From an uncultured Rhodopila sp. (lineage in GTDB: Bacteria; Pseudomonadota; Alphaproteobacteria; Acetobacterales; Acetobacteraceae), in assembly GCA_903851415.1 (NCBI GenBank), contig CAINOE010000109.1, positions 124,001 through 188,000 on the forward strand: a DNA stretch of 64,000 nucleotides. Reading direction: 5' to 3'. A program made the translations under genes and the position numbers. The notes under the pieces were generated by a model, which was given only the letters and a program-made list of their open reading frames with translations, made no database searches and was not told where the DNA came from. This document shows positions 11,032 to 20,120 of this stretch, one piece after another. Every line of letters begins with the position of its first letter. The stretch's first letter is position 1.

Positions 11032-11454
11032 ATGCCCGAGAGAAGTCTGGGCGACGTGGTCAAACGCCAAAATCCGGTCACGCTTCCCGACACCGCGACC
11101 GTCCAGGCGGCGTGCCGCATGATGCGGGACCAGCGCATCGGCGCGGTCCTTGTCACCGCCCCTGACGGGCGCCTGACCGGTTTGTTCACCGGCCGCGACG
11201 CTGTCGCGAGGGTGGTTGCCGAGGCGCTTGACCCGGCGAAAACCTTGCTCCGCAGCGTCATGACACTGGAACCGGAGGCGCTGCAGCCGCAGGGCCACGC
11301 GACTGATGCGCTGCGGATGATGGATGACGGCGGCTACCGCCACCTGCCGGTGGTCGATGGCACCCATGTCGTCGGCATCGTCTCGCGCGGCGACTTCACC
11401 GCCCTGGACAATGCCCGGCTCGACGAAGAAACCGGCTTCTGGGAGATCATGTAG
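11032..11454 (+). CDS. second CBS-domain protein
   Basis: A 140-aa protein made almost wholly of two CBS repeats (residues about 8-62 and 72-128, with GLFTGRDAVARVV and GIVSRGDFTAL). A clean AGGAGG at 11021-11026 precedes the ATG. Spacing to the upstream CBS gene suggests co-transcription. No effector domain is present, so it probably acts as a nucleotide-sensing subunit or binds to another protein. It converges on the downstream minus-strand enzyme. Confidence 0.83.
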   Translation: MPERSLGDVVKRQNPVTLPDTATVQAACRMMRDQRIGAVLVTAPDGRLTGLFTGRDAVARVVAEALDPAKTLLRSVMTLEPEALQPQGHATDALRMMDDGGYRHLPVVDGTHVVGIVSRGDFTALDNARLDEETGFWEIM

Positions 11455-11489
11455 CGGCCGTCCGGCTGGCGGCTATCGCGCCAGGCGAG

Positions 11490-11513
11490 GCCGCCGGCTC
11501 CGTTCCCGGCGGC
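11490..11513. terminator. hairpin between convergent genes
   Basis: GCCGCCGG and CCGGCGGC form a perfect 8-bp stem around an 8-base loop, between the ends of the CBS gene and the converging thiamine-diphosphate enzyme gene. There is no T run on either strand, so it may be a weak bidirectional terminator or simply a structured spacer. Confidence 0.4.
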
Positions 11514-11528
11514 GAGCGCGGCATTCGG

Positions 11529-13913
11529 TCAGCTTGCCAGCATCGCCTGCGCACACGCATCCAGGATCGCGTCCGTATCCAGCCCGTATTCCCGATATAG
11601 GTCCGGAATATCGCCGCTCTGCCCGAAATGGTCGGGACCCAGCGGCACCACCCTTTGCCCGCGCACCGCCCCCATCCAGGAGTGTGTCGCCGGGTGGCCG
11701 TCCAGCACCGTCACCAGGGACGCCCCGCGCGCCAGCGGCGCCAGCACGCGTTCAATATGCGACACCGCGTTGCGATCCCCGCTCCGCCGCGCCCGTTGTG
11801 CATCCAGCCAGCCCGCGTGCAGTCGGTCGGGGGACGTCACAGCAAGCAGCCCCGCCCCCGGCTCCTCATCGCGCAGCACCTCGAACGCCGCCTCGGCTTC
11901 GGGCGCGACCGGGCCCTGATAGGCCAAAGCGATCCGCGTCCCCTCCGCCGGCGGCACCACCCAATGCGCCCCGGCTATCACCGCCGCGGGGTCCAGGTCG
12001 CGCGGAGTCTGCTCCAGCGCCCGGGTGGACAGCCGCAGCCACACGGCGGACCCGTCCGGCCGCTGCATGAAGTCGAATGCGTGACGCAGCAAAATCCCCA
12101 GCTCATCCACATGCGCCGGTTCGAAACTGGCCAGCCGATCGGCGGCCATCCCGATCAGGGGGGTGTTGATGGATTGGTGCTGTCCGCCCTCCGGCGCAAG
12201 GCTGAGCCCCGACGGCGTGGACACCAGCAGGAACCGCGCATCCTGGTAACAGGCGTAGATCAGCGCATCCAGGCCGCGGTTGACAAACGGATCATACACC
12301 GTGCCGATCGGCAGCAGCCGCGCCCCGGTCATGCCGGCGGCCAGCCCGGCGGCGCCCAGCAGCAGGAACAGGTTCTGCTCGGCGATGCCCAGCTCGACAT
12401 GCTGGCCCTTCGGCGACATCCCCCAGCGCTGCGCGCTCGCAAGCTTGGAGTCACGGAACACGTCGTTGCGGGTATGCCGATCGAAGATGCCGCGGCGATT
12501 GACCCAGGGGCCGAGGTTGGTGGAGACGGTCACGTCGGGCGACGTCGTCATGATATGCGCGGCGAGGTCCTTCAACTCGCCCTGGCCGCGGCCGATCTCG
12601 GCGAGGATTTCGCCGAAGCCGCCCTGGGTGGACATCTTGCGGCCGCTCTGCTTGGGGTTCGGCAACACGGGCGGGACAAAGACCTCCGGCGCGGTCAAAA
12701 GGCGGCCAGAGGGCGTCAGCGGCGTCCCGAACGGGCAAGCGCGCAGGAACGCCTGGAGTTCGGCCTCGGGCACGTCCAGGCCCTCGAACAGGTCCCATTC
12801 ATGGCCGGGGCGGATGTTCATTTCCTGGCGGAACTGCTCCATCTGCTCCTTGCTCATCATGCCGGCGTGGTTGTCCTTGTGGCCGGCGAAGGGCAGCCCC
12901 ATGCCCTTGATGGTGTAGGCGATGAAGCATGTCGGCTGGTCGCTGTCGGCGTCCGCGGCGCGCAGGGTTTCGATCACTGTCTCGATGTCGTGGCCGCCGA
13001 GGTTGGTCATCAGCGAGCCGAGTTCCTCGTCATTCAGCTCGTCGATGATCGCGCGCGCCTTCGATCGTCCCAGGTCCGACAGCAGCGTCTGCCGCCACGC
13101 CGCGCCGCCCTGGAAGGTCAGCGCGGAATACAGGCTGTTGGGGCAGTCATCGATCCAATCGCGCAGCGCCTCGCCGCCGTCGCGGGCGAAGGCGGCCTCC
13201 AGCTTGCGGCCGAACTTGATGGTGACGCAGTTCCAGCCCATGTCGCGGAACAGGCCCTCGATGCGGCCGAACAGGCGGTCGGGGACGACGGAATCGAGGC
13301 TTTGGCGGTTATAATCGACGATCCACCAGACGTTGCGGACGTCGTGCTTCCAGCCTTCCAGCAGGGCCTCGTAGATGTTGCCCTCGTCCAGTTCGGCGTC
13401 GCCGCAGACGGCGATGTGGCGGCCGGGCGGCAGGTCGGTGCGGCCGATGCCGTGCAGCCGCGCATAGTCCGCCATCAGCGCGGCGAAGCTGGTCATCGCC
13501 ACGCCGAGGCCGACGGAGCCGGTGGAGAAATCCACCTCCGCGCCGTCCTTGACCCGCGAGGGATAGGGCTGGATGCCGCCGAACTGCCGCAGGCGCTCCA
13601 GCTTGTCGCGGGTCTGGCGGCCGAACAGGTAGTTCATGGCGTGGAACACCGGGCCGGCATGCGGCTTCACCGCGATGCGGTCCTGCGGCCGGGCGACCTC
13701 GAAATACAGCGCCGCCAGGATGGAGATGCAGGAGGCGCAGGAGGCCTGGTGGCCGCCGACTTTCAGCCCGTCCCGGTTGGGGCGGATGTGGTTGGCGTTG
13801 TGGATCATCCAGGCGGACAGCCAGAGCAGCTTGCGCTCCAACTGCTTCAGGATGTGCACATGCCGCGTTTCCGGCGGTGACAGTGCCGCGAACGTTGTCA
13901 TCGGCGCGTTCAT
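11529..13913 (-). CDS. transketolase / pyruvate dehydrogenase E1-like thiamine-diphosphate enzyme
   Basis: A 794-aa protein with three transketolase-type domains. The N-terminal thiamine-diphosphate domain contains GGHQASCAS and the cofactor motif GDAELDEGN followed by VDYNRQSLD. The middle pyrimidine-binding domain has VELGIAEQNLFLLLGAAGLA. A C-terminal transketolase-like domain follows. The overall plan resembles the homodimeric PDH E1 (AceE-like) group more than classical transketolase or DXS, but it is shorter than typical AceE, and no E2 or E3 gene is nearby. The substrate cannot be assigned from sequence. It is divergent from aapQ across a 258-base gap. Confidence 0.8.
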   Translation of the reverse strand: MNAPMTTFAALSPPETRHVHILKQLERKLLWLSAWMIHNANHIRPNRDGLKVGGHQASCASCISILAALYFEVARPQDRIAVKPHAGPVFHAMNYLFGRQTRDKLERLRQFGGIQPYPSRVKDGAEVDFSTGSVGLGVAMTSFAALMADYARLHGIGRTDLPPGRHIAVCGDAELDEGNIYEALLEGWKHDVRNVWWIVDYNRQSLDSVVPDRLFGRIEGLFRDMGWNCVTIKFGRKLEAAFARDGGEALRDWIDDCPNSLYSALTFQGGAAWRQTLLSDLGRSKARAIIDELNDEELGSLMTNLGGHDIETVIETLRAADADSDQPTCFIAYTIKGMGLPFAGHKDNHAGMMSKEQMEQFRQEMNIRPGHEWDLFEGLDVPEAELQAFLRACPFGTPLTPSGRLLTAPEVFVPPVLPNPKQSGRKMSTQGGFGEILAEIGRGQGELKDLAAHIMTTSPDVTVSTNLGPWVNRRGIFDRHTRNDVFRDSKLASAQRWGMSPKGQHVELGIAEQNLFLLLGAAGLAAGMTGARLLPIGTVYDPFVNRGLDALIYACYQDARFLLVSTPSGLSLAPEGGQHQSINTPLIGMAADRLASFEPAHVDELGILLRHAFDFMQRPDGSAVWLRLSTRALEQTPRDLDPAAVIAGAHWVVPPAEGTRIALAYQGPVAPEAEAAFEVLRDEEPGAGLLAVTSPDRLHAGWLDAQRARRSGDRNAVSHIERVLAPLARGASLVTVLDGHPATHSWMGAVRGQRVVPLGPDHFGQSGDIPDLYREYGLDTDAILDACAQAMLAS

Positions 13914-14171
13914 TGGGAGACCTCCCGGCTAGTCAGCGCTGTTTTGGCACCGATCGCGGGCGGAGTCACCCGATCCGCACGCCGAAACGGCTGCGCCGCG
14001 ACACTCCGGCGTCAAGGCCGGGGAATCAAAATCGTCCCGGGACAAAGGGGGACGATTGATCTGCGCCGCCAAACGACGCACAGTCGTGTCCATACAGGCT
14101 TGCGGCCGGTGCATCGCGTTTGGCGCTGATCTTGCTTGTTGCGACCGGTCAAGAGGGGAGTTCACCGCCTG

Positions 14172-15383
14172 ATGTCTCACGCTGTAGCCGATCCGCGGAT
14201 GATCAGGGCGCGCGCGGCGCCGAAACGGCGCGTCAGGCTGTCGTGGACCGATCCGGTGTTCCGCTCGATCGTCTGGCAGGTGGTCATCGTCGGGCTTGTC
14301 GTGGCGATCGTCTGGTATCTCGTCGGCAACACCAACGCCAATCTGGCGGCGCGGCACATCGCCACGGGCTTCGGCTTCCTCGATCGCGTGGCGGGCATCC
14401 CCATCGGCGAGTCGCTGATCCCGTACGATCCGTCGGTCAACACCTACGGCCGGGCGCTGCTGATTGGCGTGTTGAATACGCTGCAGGTTGCCGTGATCGG
14501 CATCATCCTGGCTACCATCCTGGGCACCCTGATCGGCATCGGGCGGCTGTCGAACAACTGGCTGCTGTCGAAGATCACGGCATTCTACGTCGAGACGCTG
14601 CGCGATCTGCCGGTGCTGCTGCAGCTATTCTTCTGGTACACGCTGCTCCAGGGGCTGCCCGGGCCGAAGCAGGCGCTGCATGTCGGGTCCGTCGTCTTCC
14701 TGTCAAATCGCGGCCTGAAGCTGCCGCTGCTCGAGTGGCAGACGGCGCATACCGCCGCCGTGTTTGCCTTCTTTGTTGGCATCATCGGCACCGTGCTGTG
14801 GAACCGCCGCGCCCGCCGCCGGCAGGAGGCGACCGGCATCCGCCCCGCCGTCTGGCCGGTCGCTCTGGCGCTTCTGGTTGGCCTGCCAGTTGCTGTCTGG
14901 GCGCTGCTCGGGGCGCCGTTTGATGTCGAACTGCCGGCGCTGCGGGGCTTCAACATCCAGGGCGGTTTAACGCTCAGCCCGGAGTATTTCGCGCTGCTGA
15001 TCGGCCTGGTGACCTACACTGCGTCGTATATCGCGGAGATCGTCCGCTCCGGCACCCAGGCTATCCCGCGGGGCCAATGGGAAGCCGCCGAGGCGCTGGG
15101 GCTGAGCCCCGGCTTGGTTCTGCGCCAGATCATCCTGCCGCAGGCGCTGCGGGTGATCGTGCCGCCGATGACGTCGCAGTACCTGAACCTGACCAAGAAC
15201 AGCTCCCTGGCCGTCGCCATCGGCTTCCAGGACATCGTGTCGGTCGCCAACACGACGCTTAATCAGACCGGACAGGCGATCGAGGGCATCGCCGTTATCA
15301 TGGCGGTCTATCTGACCATCAGCCTGTCGATAAGCCTGTTCATGAACTGGTACAACGCGCGCATTGCGCTGGTGGAGCGCTGA
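14172..15383 (+). CDS. aapQ: general L-amino-acid ABC transporter permease AapQ
   Basis: A 403-aa inner-membrane permease of the polar amino acid (His/Glu/Gln) family. The C-terminal transport domain carries the EAA loop (EAAEALGLSPGLVLRQ) that contacts the ATPase. Large central insert and N-terminal length match AapQ rather than simple HisQ-like permeases. I chose the ATG at 14172, which has a purine-rich GAGGGGAG about 11 bases upstream, over a TTG at 14136. It is the first gene of aapQMP. The usual aapJ binding-protein gene does not precede it. Confidence 0.9.
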   Translation: MSHAVADPRMIRARAAPKRRVRLSWTDPVFRSIVWQVVIVGLVVAIVWYLVGNTNANLAARHIATGFGFLDRVAGIPIGESLIPYDPSVNTYGRALLIGVLNTLQVAVIGIILATILGTLIGIGRLSNNWLLSKITAFYVETLRDLPVLLQLFFWYTLLQGLPGPKQALHVGSVVFLSNRGLKLPLLEWQTAHTAAVFAFFVGIIGTVLWNRRARRRQEATGIRPAVWPVALALLVGLPVAVWALLGAPFDVELPALRGFNIQGGLTLSPEYFALLIGLVTYTASYIAEIVRSGTQAIPRGQWEAAEALGLSPGLVLRQIILPQALRVIVPPMTSQYLNLTKNSSLAVAIGFQDIVSVANTTLNQTGQAIEGIAVIMAVYLTISLSISLFMNWYNARIALVER

Positions 15384-15386
15384 ACC

Positions 15387-16535
15387 ATGAGCCAATCCGC
15401 CGCCACCGCCTCGGACCACGTCCCCACCGCCGCGCGGGAGCAGATCAAGATCCCCGGGCTGGGGCCGTGGGCCTGGGCGCGCGCCAACCTGTTCGGGTCG
15501 TGGTGGTCCACCGCGATCACCCTGGCGCTGGGCTACCTGATCCTGCGCGTGGTGTTCGGGCTGGTGGAGTGGGGACTCGTCCATGCCATCTGGTCGGTGC
15601 CGTACAGCGACTCCGGCGCGCCCGATACGGGGATCTGCCAGGAGGCCAAGGGCACCGGCGCCTGCTGGGCGGTGATCGCCGACAAATACCGGCTGATCCT
15701 GTTCGGCCGCTATCCGTATGACCAGCAATGGCGCCCGGCGGTCGTCGTGCTGCTGTTCATCGGCCTGTATGCCGTCTCCGCCATGCGCCGCTTCTGGCGG
15801 AAGGAGCTGATCCTGATCTGGATTGGCACGCTGACGGTTATCGGCGTGCTGATGTTCGGCGGCATTCCCGGCCTGCCGCTGGTGACGGAGGATTTCTGGG
15901 GCGGCCTGCCGCTGACGCTGATCCTGGCGACGTTCGGCCTGGCCTTCGCGTTCCCGTTGGCGGTGCTGGTCGCACTCGGGCGGCGGTCCACCGGGCTGCC
16001 GGCGGTGAAGCTGCTGTGCGTGCTGTACGTCGAGCTGATCCGCGGCGTGCCGCTGATCGCCTTCCTGTTCATGGCCAGCGTCATGTTCCCGCTGTTCATG
16101 CCGGAGGGCGTCAACGTCAACAAGCTGCTGCGCGCGCAGATCGCCTTCATTCTGTTCAGCGCCGCGTATCTGGCGGAGGTCGTGCGCGGCGGGCTGCAGG
16201 CGCTGCCCAAGGGCCAGGCCGAGGCGGCGGATGCGCTCGGGTTGAACTACTGGCAGAAGACCGGGTTCATCGTTCTGCCGCAGGCGCTGCGGCTGGTGAT
16301 TCCGCCGCTGGTCAACACGTTTATCGGGTCGTTCAAGGATACGTCTTTGGTGCTGATCATCGGTCTGTTCGACCTGCTGACCATGGGCAAGGTGGCGCTG
16401 AGCGATCCGCCCTGGCAGAGTTTCTCGACCGAGGTTTATGTGTTTTTGGCGTTGATCTACATCGCCTTCTGTTTTGCCATGTCGAAATACAGCCGAAGCC
16501 TGGAGCGTGACCTCAACCGCTCCCGCCAGCGCTGA
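15387..16535 (+). CDS. aapM: general L-amino-acid ABC transporter permease AapM
   Basis: A 382-aa membrane permease and the second membrane half of the Aap transporter. It has an extended N-terminal region with several TM helices, then the conserved permease domain with the EAA loop EAADALGLNYWQKTGF and the run PQALRLVIPPLVNTFIGSFK. It starts three bases after the aapQ stop. A Cys pair in the periplasmic loop (GICQEAKGTGACW) could form a disulfide. Confidence 0.92.
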   Translation: MSQSAATASDHVPTAAREQIKIPGLGPWAWARANLFGSWWSTAITLALGYLILRVVFGLVEWGLVHAIWSVPYSDSGAPDTGICQEAKGTGACWAVIADKYRLILFGRYPYDQQWRPAVVVLLFIGLYAVSAMRRFWRKELILIWIGTLTVIGVLMFGGIPGLPLVTEDFWGGLPLTLILATFGLAFAFPLAVLVALGRRSTGLPAVKLLCVLYVELIRGVPLIAFLFMASVMFPLFMPEGVNVNKLLRAQIAFILFSAAYLAEVVRGGLQALPKGQAEAADALGLNYWQKTGFIVLPQALRLVIPPLVNTFIGSFKDTSLVLIIGLFDLLTMGKVALSDPPWQSFSTEVYVFLALIYIAFCFAMSKYSRSLERDLNRSRQR

Positions 16536-16550
16536 CGGGGAGTTTGTATC

Positions 16551-17312
16551 ATGCAGAGTGCTGGGTTCCAGGGGCCTCCGGCGATCGTTCTGGACAAGGT
16601 CAACAAGTGGTACGGCGCGATGCACGTGCTGCGCGACGTGACGCTGAATGTGGCGGAGAAGGAGCGGGTGGTGGTGTGCGGGCCGTCGGGGTCGGGCAAG
16701 TCCACGATGATCCGCTGCATCAACCGGCTGGAGACGCACCAGGAAGGCCGGATTGTGGTGGACGGGACGGAACTGACCGACGATATCCGCGCGCTGGATA
16801 CGATAAGGCGGGAGGTCGGGATGGTGTTCCAGTCGTTCAACCTGTTCCCGCATCTGACGATTTTGGAGAACTGCACGCTGGCGCCGATATGGGTGCGCAA
16901 GATGCCGAAAGCCGAGGCGGAAGCGCTCGCGATGTCGTATCTGGAGCGGGTGAAGATCCCCGAGCAGGCGCGGAAATACCCCGGGCAATTGTCGGGCGGT
17001 CAGCAGCAGCGCGTGGCGATTGCTCGGGCGCTGTGCATGAAGCCGAAGATCATGCTGTTCGATGAGCCGACCTCGGCCCTGGATCCGGAGATGATCAAGG
17101 AGGTGCTGGATACCATGATCGGCCTTGCCGATACGGGCATGACGATGGTTTGCGTGACGCATGAGATGGGGTTTGCGCGGCAGGTGGCGCACCGGGTGGT
17201 GTTCATGGACCGGGGGGAGATTGTGGAGAGCGGGGCGCCCGGGGAGTTGTTTGAGAACCCGCGAACGGAGCGGTTGAAGCTGTTTTTGAGTCAGATATTG
17301 CGGGGGCATTAG
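16551..17312 (+). CDS. aapP: general L-amino-acid ABC transporter ATP-binding protein AapP
   Basis: A 253-aa ABC ATPase. It has Walker [10 protein letters not shown] (residues 44-52), a Q-loop at [10 protein letters not shown], the signature [15 protein letters not shown], Walker [14 protein letters not shown] and the switch His in [10 protein letters not shown]. It energises uptake through AapQM and lies 15 bases after aapM. It closes the cluster; no obvious terminator follows. Confidence 0.95.
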   Translation: MQSAGFQGPPAIVLDKVNKWYGAMHVLRDVTLNVAEKERVVVCGPSGSGKSTMIRCINRLETHQEGRIVVDGTELTDDIRALDTIRREVGMVFQSFNLFPHLTILENCTLAPIWVRKMPKAEAEALAMSYLERVKIPEQARKYPGQLSGGQQQRVAIARALCMKPKIMLFDEPTSALDPEMIKEVLDTMIGLADTGMTMVCVTHEMGFARQVAHRVVFMDRGEIVESGAPGELFENPRTERLKLFLSQILRGH

Positions 17313-17865
17313 GGCGCGTATACCTAGCACCCGCTTAGCAGCCTCTTGCGAAACGCTGGAACGAAACGCGGTGGCACCGGAACGTGTGATTCATCGCTTC
17401 ATCCATACCGGTGTGCACCGATCAGAGGACGCGGACCAGGTTTTTCCGCGGTCCGCTATGTAAGGTATCCGGTCTATCTCCGTCATTCAGCTATTTATGA
17501 ATGTCAGGCAAAGTATCATGAATGCGATTGTCTTCGTTTACTAAATATTGTTGGTCCAACGCCAAAACGTGTGTCGGCTATCATCCCGTTCTAGCTAGAC
17601 TTGTAAGGGCAGGTTTGGGAATGGGTGAGTTCCACGATGGTTCGGCCTATCTAATCGGTAGGACGGCGGAATGCTGCACCTTCGGAGAAGGCGTTAGCGA
17701 ATCGAACGGCCGCGAAGCAAACCCTCCTGATGCGAGATCTTTGGTGCCGTCGCAATTCCGGGCGCTCGGCAATTTGCCGCCCTACCTGTGCGACGTCCCG
17801 CCCAGGGAGCTTCTCGTTTGACGTCGGGACGTCAAACTTGTATGTTCCCGACTCGAGAGGAACCA
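17313..17865. other. 553-base non-coding stretch of lower GC content
   Basis: No gene could be supported here. The part from about 17440 to 17590 is clearly richer in A/T than the surroundings, which fits the edge of acquired DNA in front of the restriction-modification genes. Short open frames in it have no recognisable product or ribosome site. The last 50 bases hold the palindromes listed separately. Confidence 0.6.
17816..17837. promoter_or_regulatory. perfect palindrome upstream of the methyltransferase
   Basis: The arms GTTTGACGTC and GACGTCAAAC form a perfect 10-bp inverted repeat with a 2-base centre (GG), ending 28 bases before the methyltransferase ATG. Each arm contains GACGTC, and a third GACGTC lies at 17792-17797. 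This looks like an operator for the restriction-modification locus, or a set of methylatable sites through which the enzyme could control its own gene. Both roles are inferred. Confidence 0.55.
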
Positions 17866-18999
17866 ATGAGCAATCGCACTGCCCCGGGTATGATTCGAGA
17901 CCTGATCGTCAAATATTTGGCGGTCGTGGATAGTGCATCGATTCCGCAGATCAAGCATGCAGTCGCCAGTGGCCTCGGTAATGTTCCCGCTTCGTCGATT
18001 CGGTCCTATCTGAATTTGAACACCCCCGAGGTTTTCGAACGCATCGGACGGGGCCAGTACCGGCTAAAGCTAGCAGGGGGGAAGTCCGCAAAGGCTGCGG
18101 CCGAGGCAACCTATTCGATCGACCGTGCCACACTTGTGCACACAGACTGCTTCGAGTGGTTGCGCCAGCGCAATCCCCGCTCAGTGCACGCGATCATCAC
18201 CGACCCGCCATACGGACTTCTCGAGTACAGTGGTTCCGAGCAAGCCAAACTGCGTTTGGGCCGCGGCGGAGTCTGGCGCATCCCACCTTCGTTCGATGGT
18301 CATAAGCGTGCGCCCTTGCCGCGCTTTACTGTTTTACATGAAGGCGACCTGCAGGTGATGCGGGACTTCTTTCTCGAGTTCGGCCATCTCGCTCTTCGGG
18401 CGACCGTCCCGGGGGCAAATATCATCGTTGCAAGTAACCCCCTGCTCTCACACGTTGTTAGCTCGGCGATGAGCGCCGCTGGTCTTGAAGTGCGGGGCAC
18501 CATCACGCGCCTCGTTATGACCATGCGCGGCGGCGACCGGCCAAAGAATGCTCATAAGGAATTCACAGACGTGAGCGTATTGCCCAGGTCGATGTTCGAG
18601 CCATGGCTTGTGCTGCGACACCCGCTCGAGGGCCGCGTTCAGGACAATCTCCGGCAGTGGAAGACCGGCGGGTTCCGTCGTCCGTCCGATGATCGCCCTT
18701 TTGGCGATGTAATAAAATCCAGCCCCACTCCCAGAAAAGAGAAACAAATTGCGCCCCATCCGTCACTCAAGCCACAAGCGTTCTTGCGAACCCTCGTGCG
18801 GGCGGCGCTGCCACTTGGCGAGGGGGTAATTCTCGATCCTTTTGCCGGTTCAGGGTCAACCCTCGCTGCCGCCAATGCAGTCGGTTATGACAGCATTGGC
18901 CTTGAAAGGGATACTGAATATGTGGCCATGGCACGGGGTGCCATTGCGAACCTAAGCGCCCTTATTGTCAGTCAAAAGGTAGATCCAGTTAGCTCGTAA
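17866..18999 (+). CDS. site-specific DNA methyltransferase (amino-methyltransferase, beta-type order)
   Basis: A 377-aa protein starting at an ATG with GAGAGGA just upstream. Residues about 5-68 form a winged-helix-like domain (SSIRSYLNLNTPEVFERIGRG), probably for DNA binding. Catalytic motif IV DPPY is at 113-116 and the SAM-binding motif I DPFAGSGST at 324-332. Motif IV preceding motif I is the beta-class order of N4-cytosine/N6-adenine methylases. It is followed tail to tail by a PD-(D/E)XK endonuclease gene, with which it forms a restriction-modification system. The target sequence is unknown. Confidence 0.9.
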   Translation: MSNRTAPGMIRDLIVKYLAVVDSASIPQIKHAVASGLGNVPASSIRSYLNLNTPEVFERIGRGQYRLKLAGGKSAKAAAEATYSIDRATLVHTDCFEWLRQRNPRSVHAIITDPPYGLLEYSGSEQAKLRLGRGGVWRIPPSFDGHKRAPLPRFTVLHEGDLQVMRDFFLEFGHLALRATVPGANIIVASNPLLSHVVSSAMSAAGLEVRGTITRLVMTMRGGDRPKNAHKEFTDVSVLPRSMFEPWLVLRHPLEGRVQDNLRQWKTGGFRRPSDDRPFGDVIKSSPTPRKEKQIAPHPSLKPQAFLRTLVRAALPLGEGVILDPFAGSGSTLAAANAVGYDSIGLERDTEYVAMARGAIANLSALIVSQKVDPVSS

Positions 19000-19581
19000 C
19001 TTCTGGACGCCATCACGGTCCAGCGTCGCCGTTCGCGTTCCCAGGTCGCCCCGCGGGTTTCTCCGAAAATCATCGGGCACCACGTGCGCAAGATACACTT
19101 CAGTGAAGCGCATCGGCTCGCGGTTGATAGCTGGTTCTGTTTTGTGATCAGTCTGATACACGAAAACGCACATGTATTGTTCCCGAGCGCCATGTGTATC
19201 TACGGCGCCCCCCTTCTTCCTTGTGCTCTTGATCTCTACGCCGTCAGTACCTGCCTTGACCGAGTTATTGGCGTACCGACCCTGTACGATTAAGTCAGGA
19301 TGGCCGTTGAAGTGCTTATTTTCGACCAACGAACGTGCATGCTTCGCCATGGAGGCAGTCAGCATGTCCGACACCATCCCCGACATGGCCGCTGGCCGAA
19401 GCATGTCATCAAGCCGATAGAGGCCGCGTTCGAGCAGAAGCGTGTTCACGTCGAAAAAAAAGTCGTAGACATCCCGCATGGCGATTTCGAAGTCCGCCAG
19501 GCGCAATTGAAAGGGCAGGTTTGCCTGCTGGTTGAATTTCGAACTCTCGACAGATGCGCGGATTAGTGGCACGGCAAGCAA
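18952..19581 (-). CDS. PD-(D/E)XK restriction endonuclease
   Basis: About 209 aa. The likely nuclease core reads HPDLIVQGRYANN, then 20 residues on VEIKSTRKKGG, giving Asp96 and Glu116-x-Lys118, the PD...ExK pattern of type II restriction enzymes. Its 3' end overlaps the methyltransferase 3' end by 48 bases on the opposite strand. I do not recognise the specificity. The listed start is a TTG; a GTG three codons downstream (19570-19572) is equally plausible. Expression is probably driven from the gap that holds the 19612-19628 palindrome. Confidence 0.75.
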   Translation of the reverse strand: MLAVPLIRASVESSKFNQQANLPFQLRLADFEIAMRDVYDFFFDVNTLLLERGLYRLDDMLRPAAMSGMVSDMLTASMAKHARSLVENKHFNGHPDLIVQGRYANNSVKAGTDGVEIKSTRKKGGAVDTHGAREQYMCVFVYQTDHKTEPAINREPMRFTEVYLAHVVPDDFRRNPRGDLGTRTATLDRDGVQKLRANWIYLLTDNKGA

Positions 19582-19611
19582 TCCCAGCTAGACAGCAAAT
19601 CTTACCTTGAT

Positions 19612-19628
19612 CTTGATATCGTATCAAG
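19612..19628. promoter_or_regulatory. palindrome upstream of the endonuclease gene
   Basis: CTTGATA-TCG-TATCAAG is a perfect 7-bp inverted repeat with a 3-base centre, about 30 bases upstream of the endonuclease start and in the divergent gap before vapB1. It could be an operator for either gene. It differs in sequence from the palindrome in front of the methyltransferase. Confidence 0.4.
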
Positions 19629-19738
19629 GCGCCCAGACCGATAAAATCGGGAACGTGCCGATCGCGACGTTTTGCAAACCATGAAAGCGACCCCCAGCAT
19701 CCCGGGGGATTTCGCCAAACGCCTTCGAGGGCCAACCG

Positions 19739-19978
19739 ATGCCTCTGAACATCCGAAACGAAGCGGTCAACCAGTTGGCCGAAGCGCTGGCAGCGAAACT
19801 GGCGATCAACAAGACCGAGGCGGTGGCCCGGACGCTGCGCAACGAACTCCAGCGCGTGGCGGAGACGACGCCTTTGCGGGCGCGGCTCCGGCCGATCCAG
19901 GATCGCGTGATGTCGCGCCCGGCGACCGGGCAGCAGGCGGACAAGGCGTTCTTCGATGAACTCAGCGGCGATCTCTGA
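19739..19978 (+). CDS. vapB: VapB-type antitoxin, first copy
   Basis: A 79-aa protein of the Rv0623/PSK-type VapB family: MPLNIRNEAVNQLAEALA, then KTEAVARTLRNELQR, an N-terminal DNA-binding half and a C-terminal toxin-binding half ending FFDELSGDL. It is nearly identical to the antitoxin at 22209-22448. Its partner toxin is ruined, so it is an orphan antitoxin. The palindromic operator found before the second copy is absent here. Confidence 0.85.
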   Translation: MPLNIRNEAVNQLAEALAAKLAINKTEAVARTLRNELQRVAETTPLRARLRPIQDRVMSRPATGQQADKAFFDELSGDL

Positions 19979-20120
19979 CGTTCGCCGATGCCTCCGCCAT
20001 CAACGCCATCCCGACGAAACAGCCGGATGCCGGCGACCTGACCGATCTGCTGGAAGGCGCAGCAAAGCCGATAACCTCCACCATCGCGATCTCCCGGGCG
20101 ACGCTCGGGCTGTGCCGCAA
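19978..20120 (+). pseudogene. VapC toxin remnant, start codon lost and truncated
   Basis: Base by base this matches the 5' part of the intact vapC at 22448. The codon aligned with the intact start ATG is ACG (19978-19980), still overlapping the antitoxin stop. Residues corresponding to FVDAS read FADAS, keeping the first catalytic Asp. Similarity runs for about 48 codons, to the LGLCRK point, and then stops. The frame stays open and in phase with the ATG of the following antitoxin-like gene at 20221. Confidence 0.85.

Noticed and set aside
11628-13880. Plus-strand open frame of 750 codons
   Set aside because: It lies wholly antisense to the transketolase-like enzyme. Its His/Arg/Gln/Gly-rich composition is the usual shadow of a high-GC gene, with no motifs.
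14967-17330. Minus-strand open frame of 787 codons
   Set aside because: Antisense to aapQ, aapM and aapP, which are clearly real; the composition is typical of a shadow frame.
17346-17821. Two short open frames in the lower-GC gap before the methyltransferase
   Set aside because: No ribosome site, no family resemblance, and Cys/Arg-rich random-looking composition.
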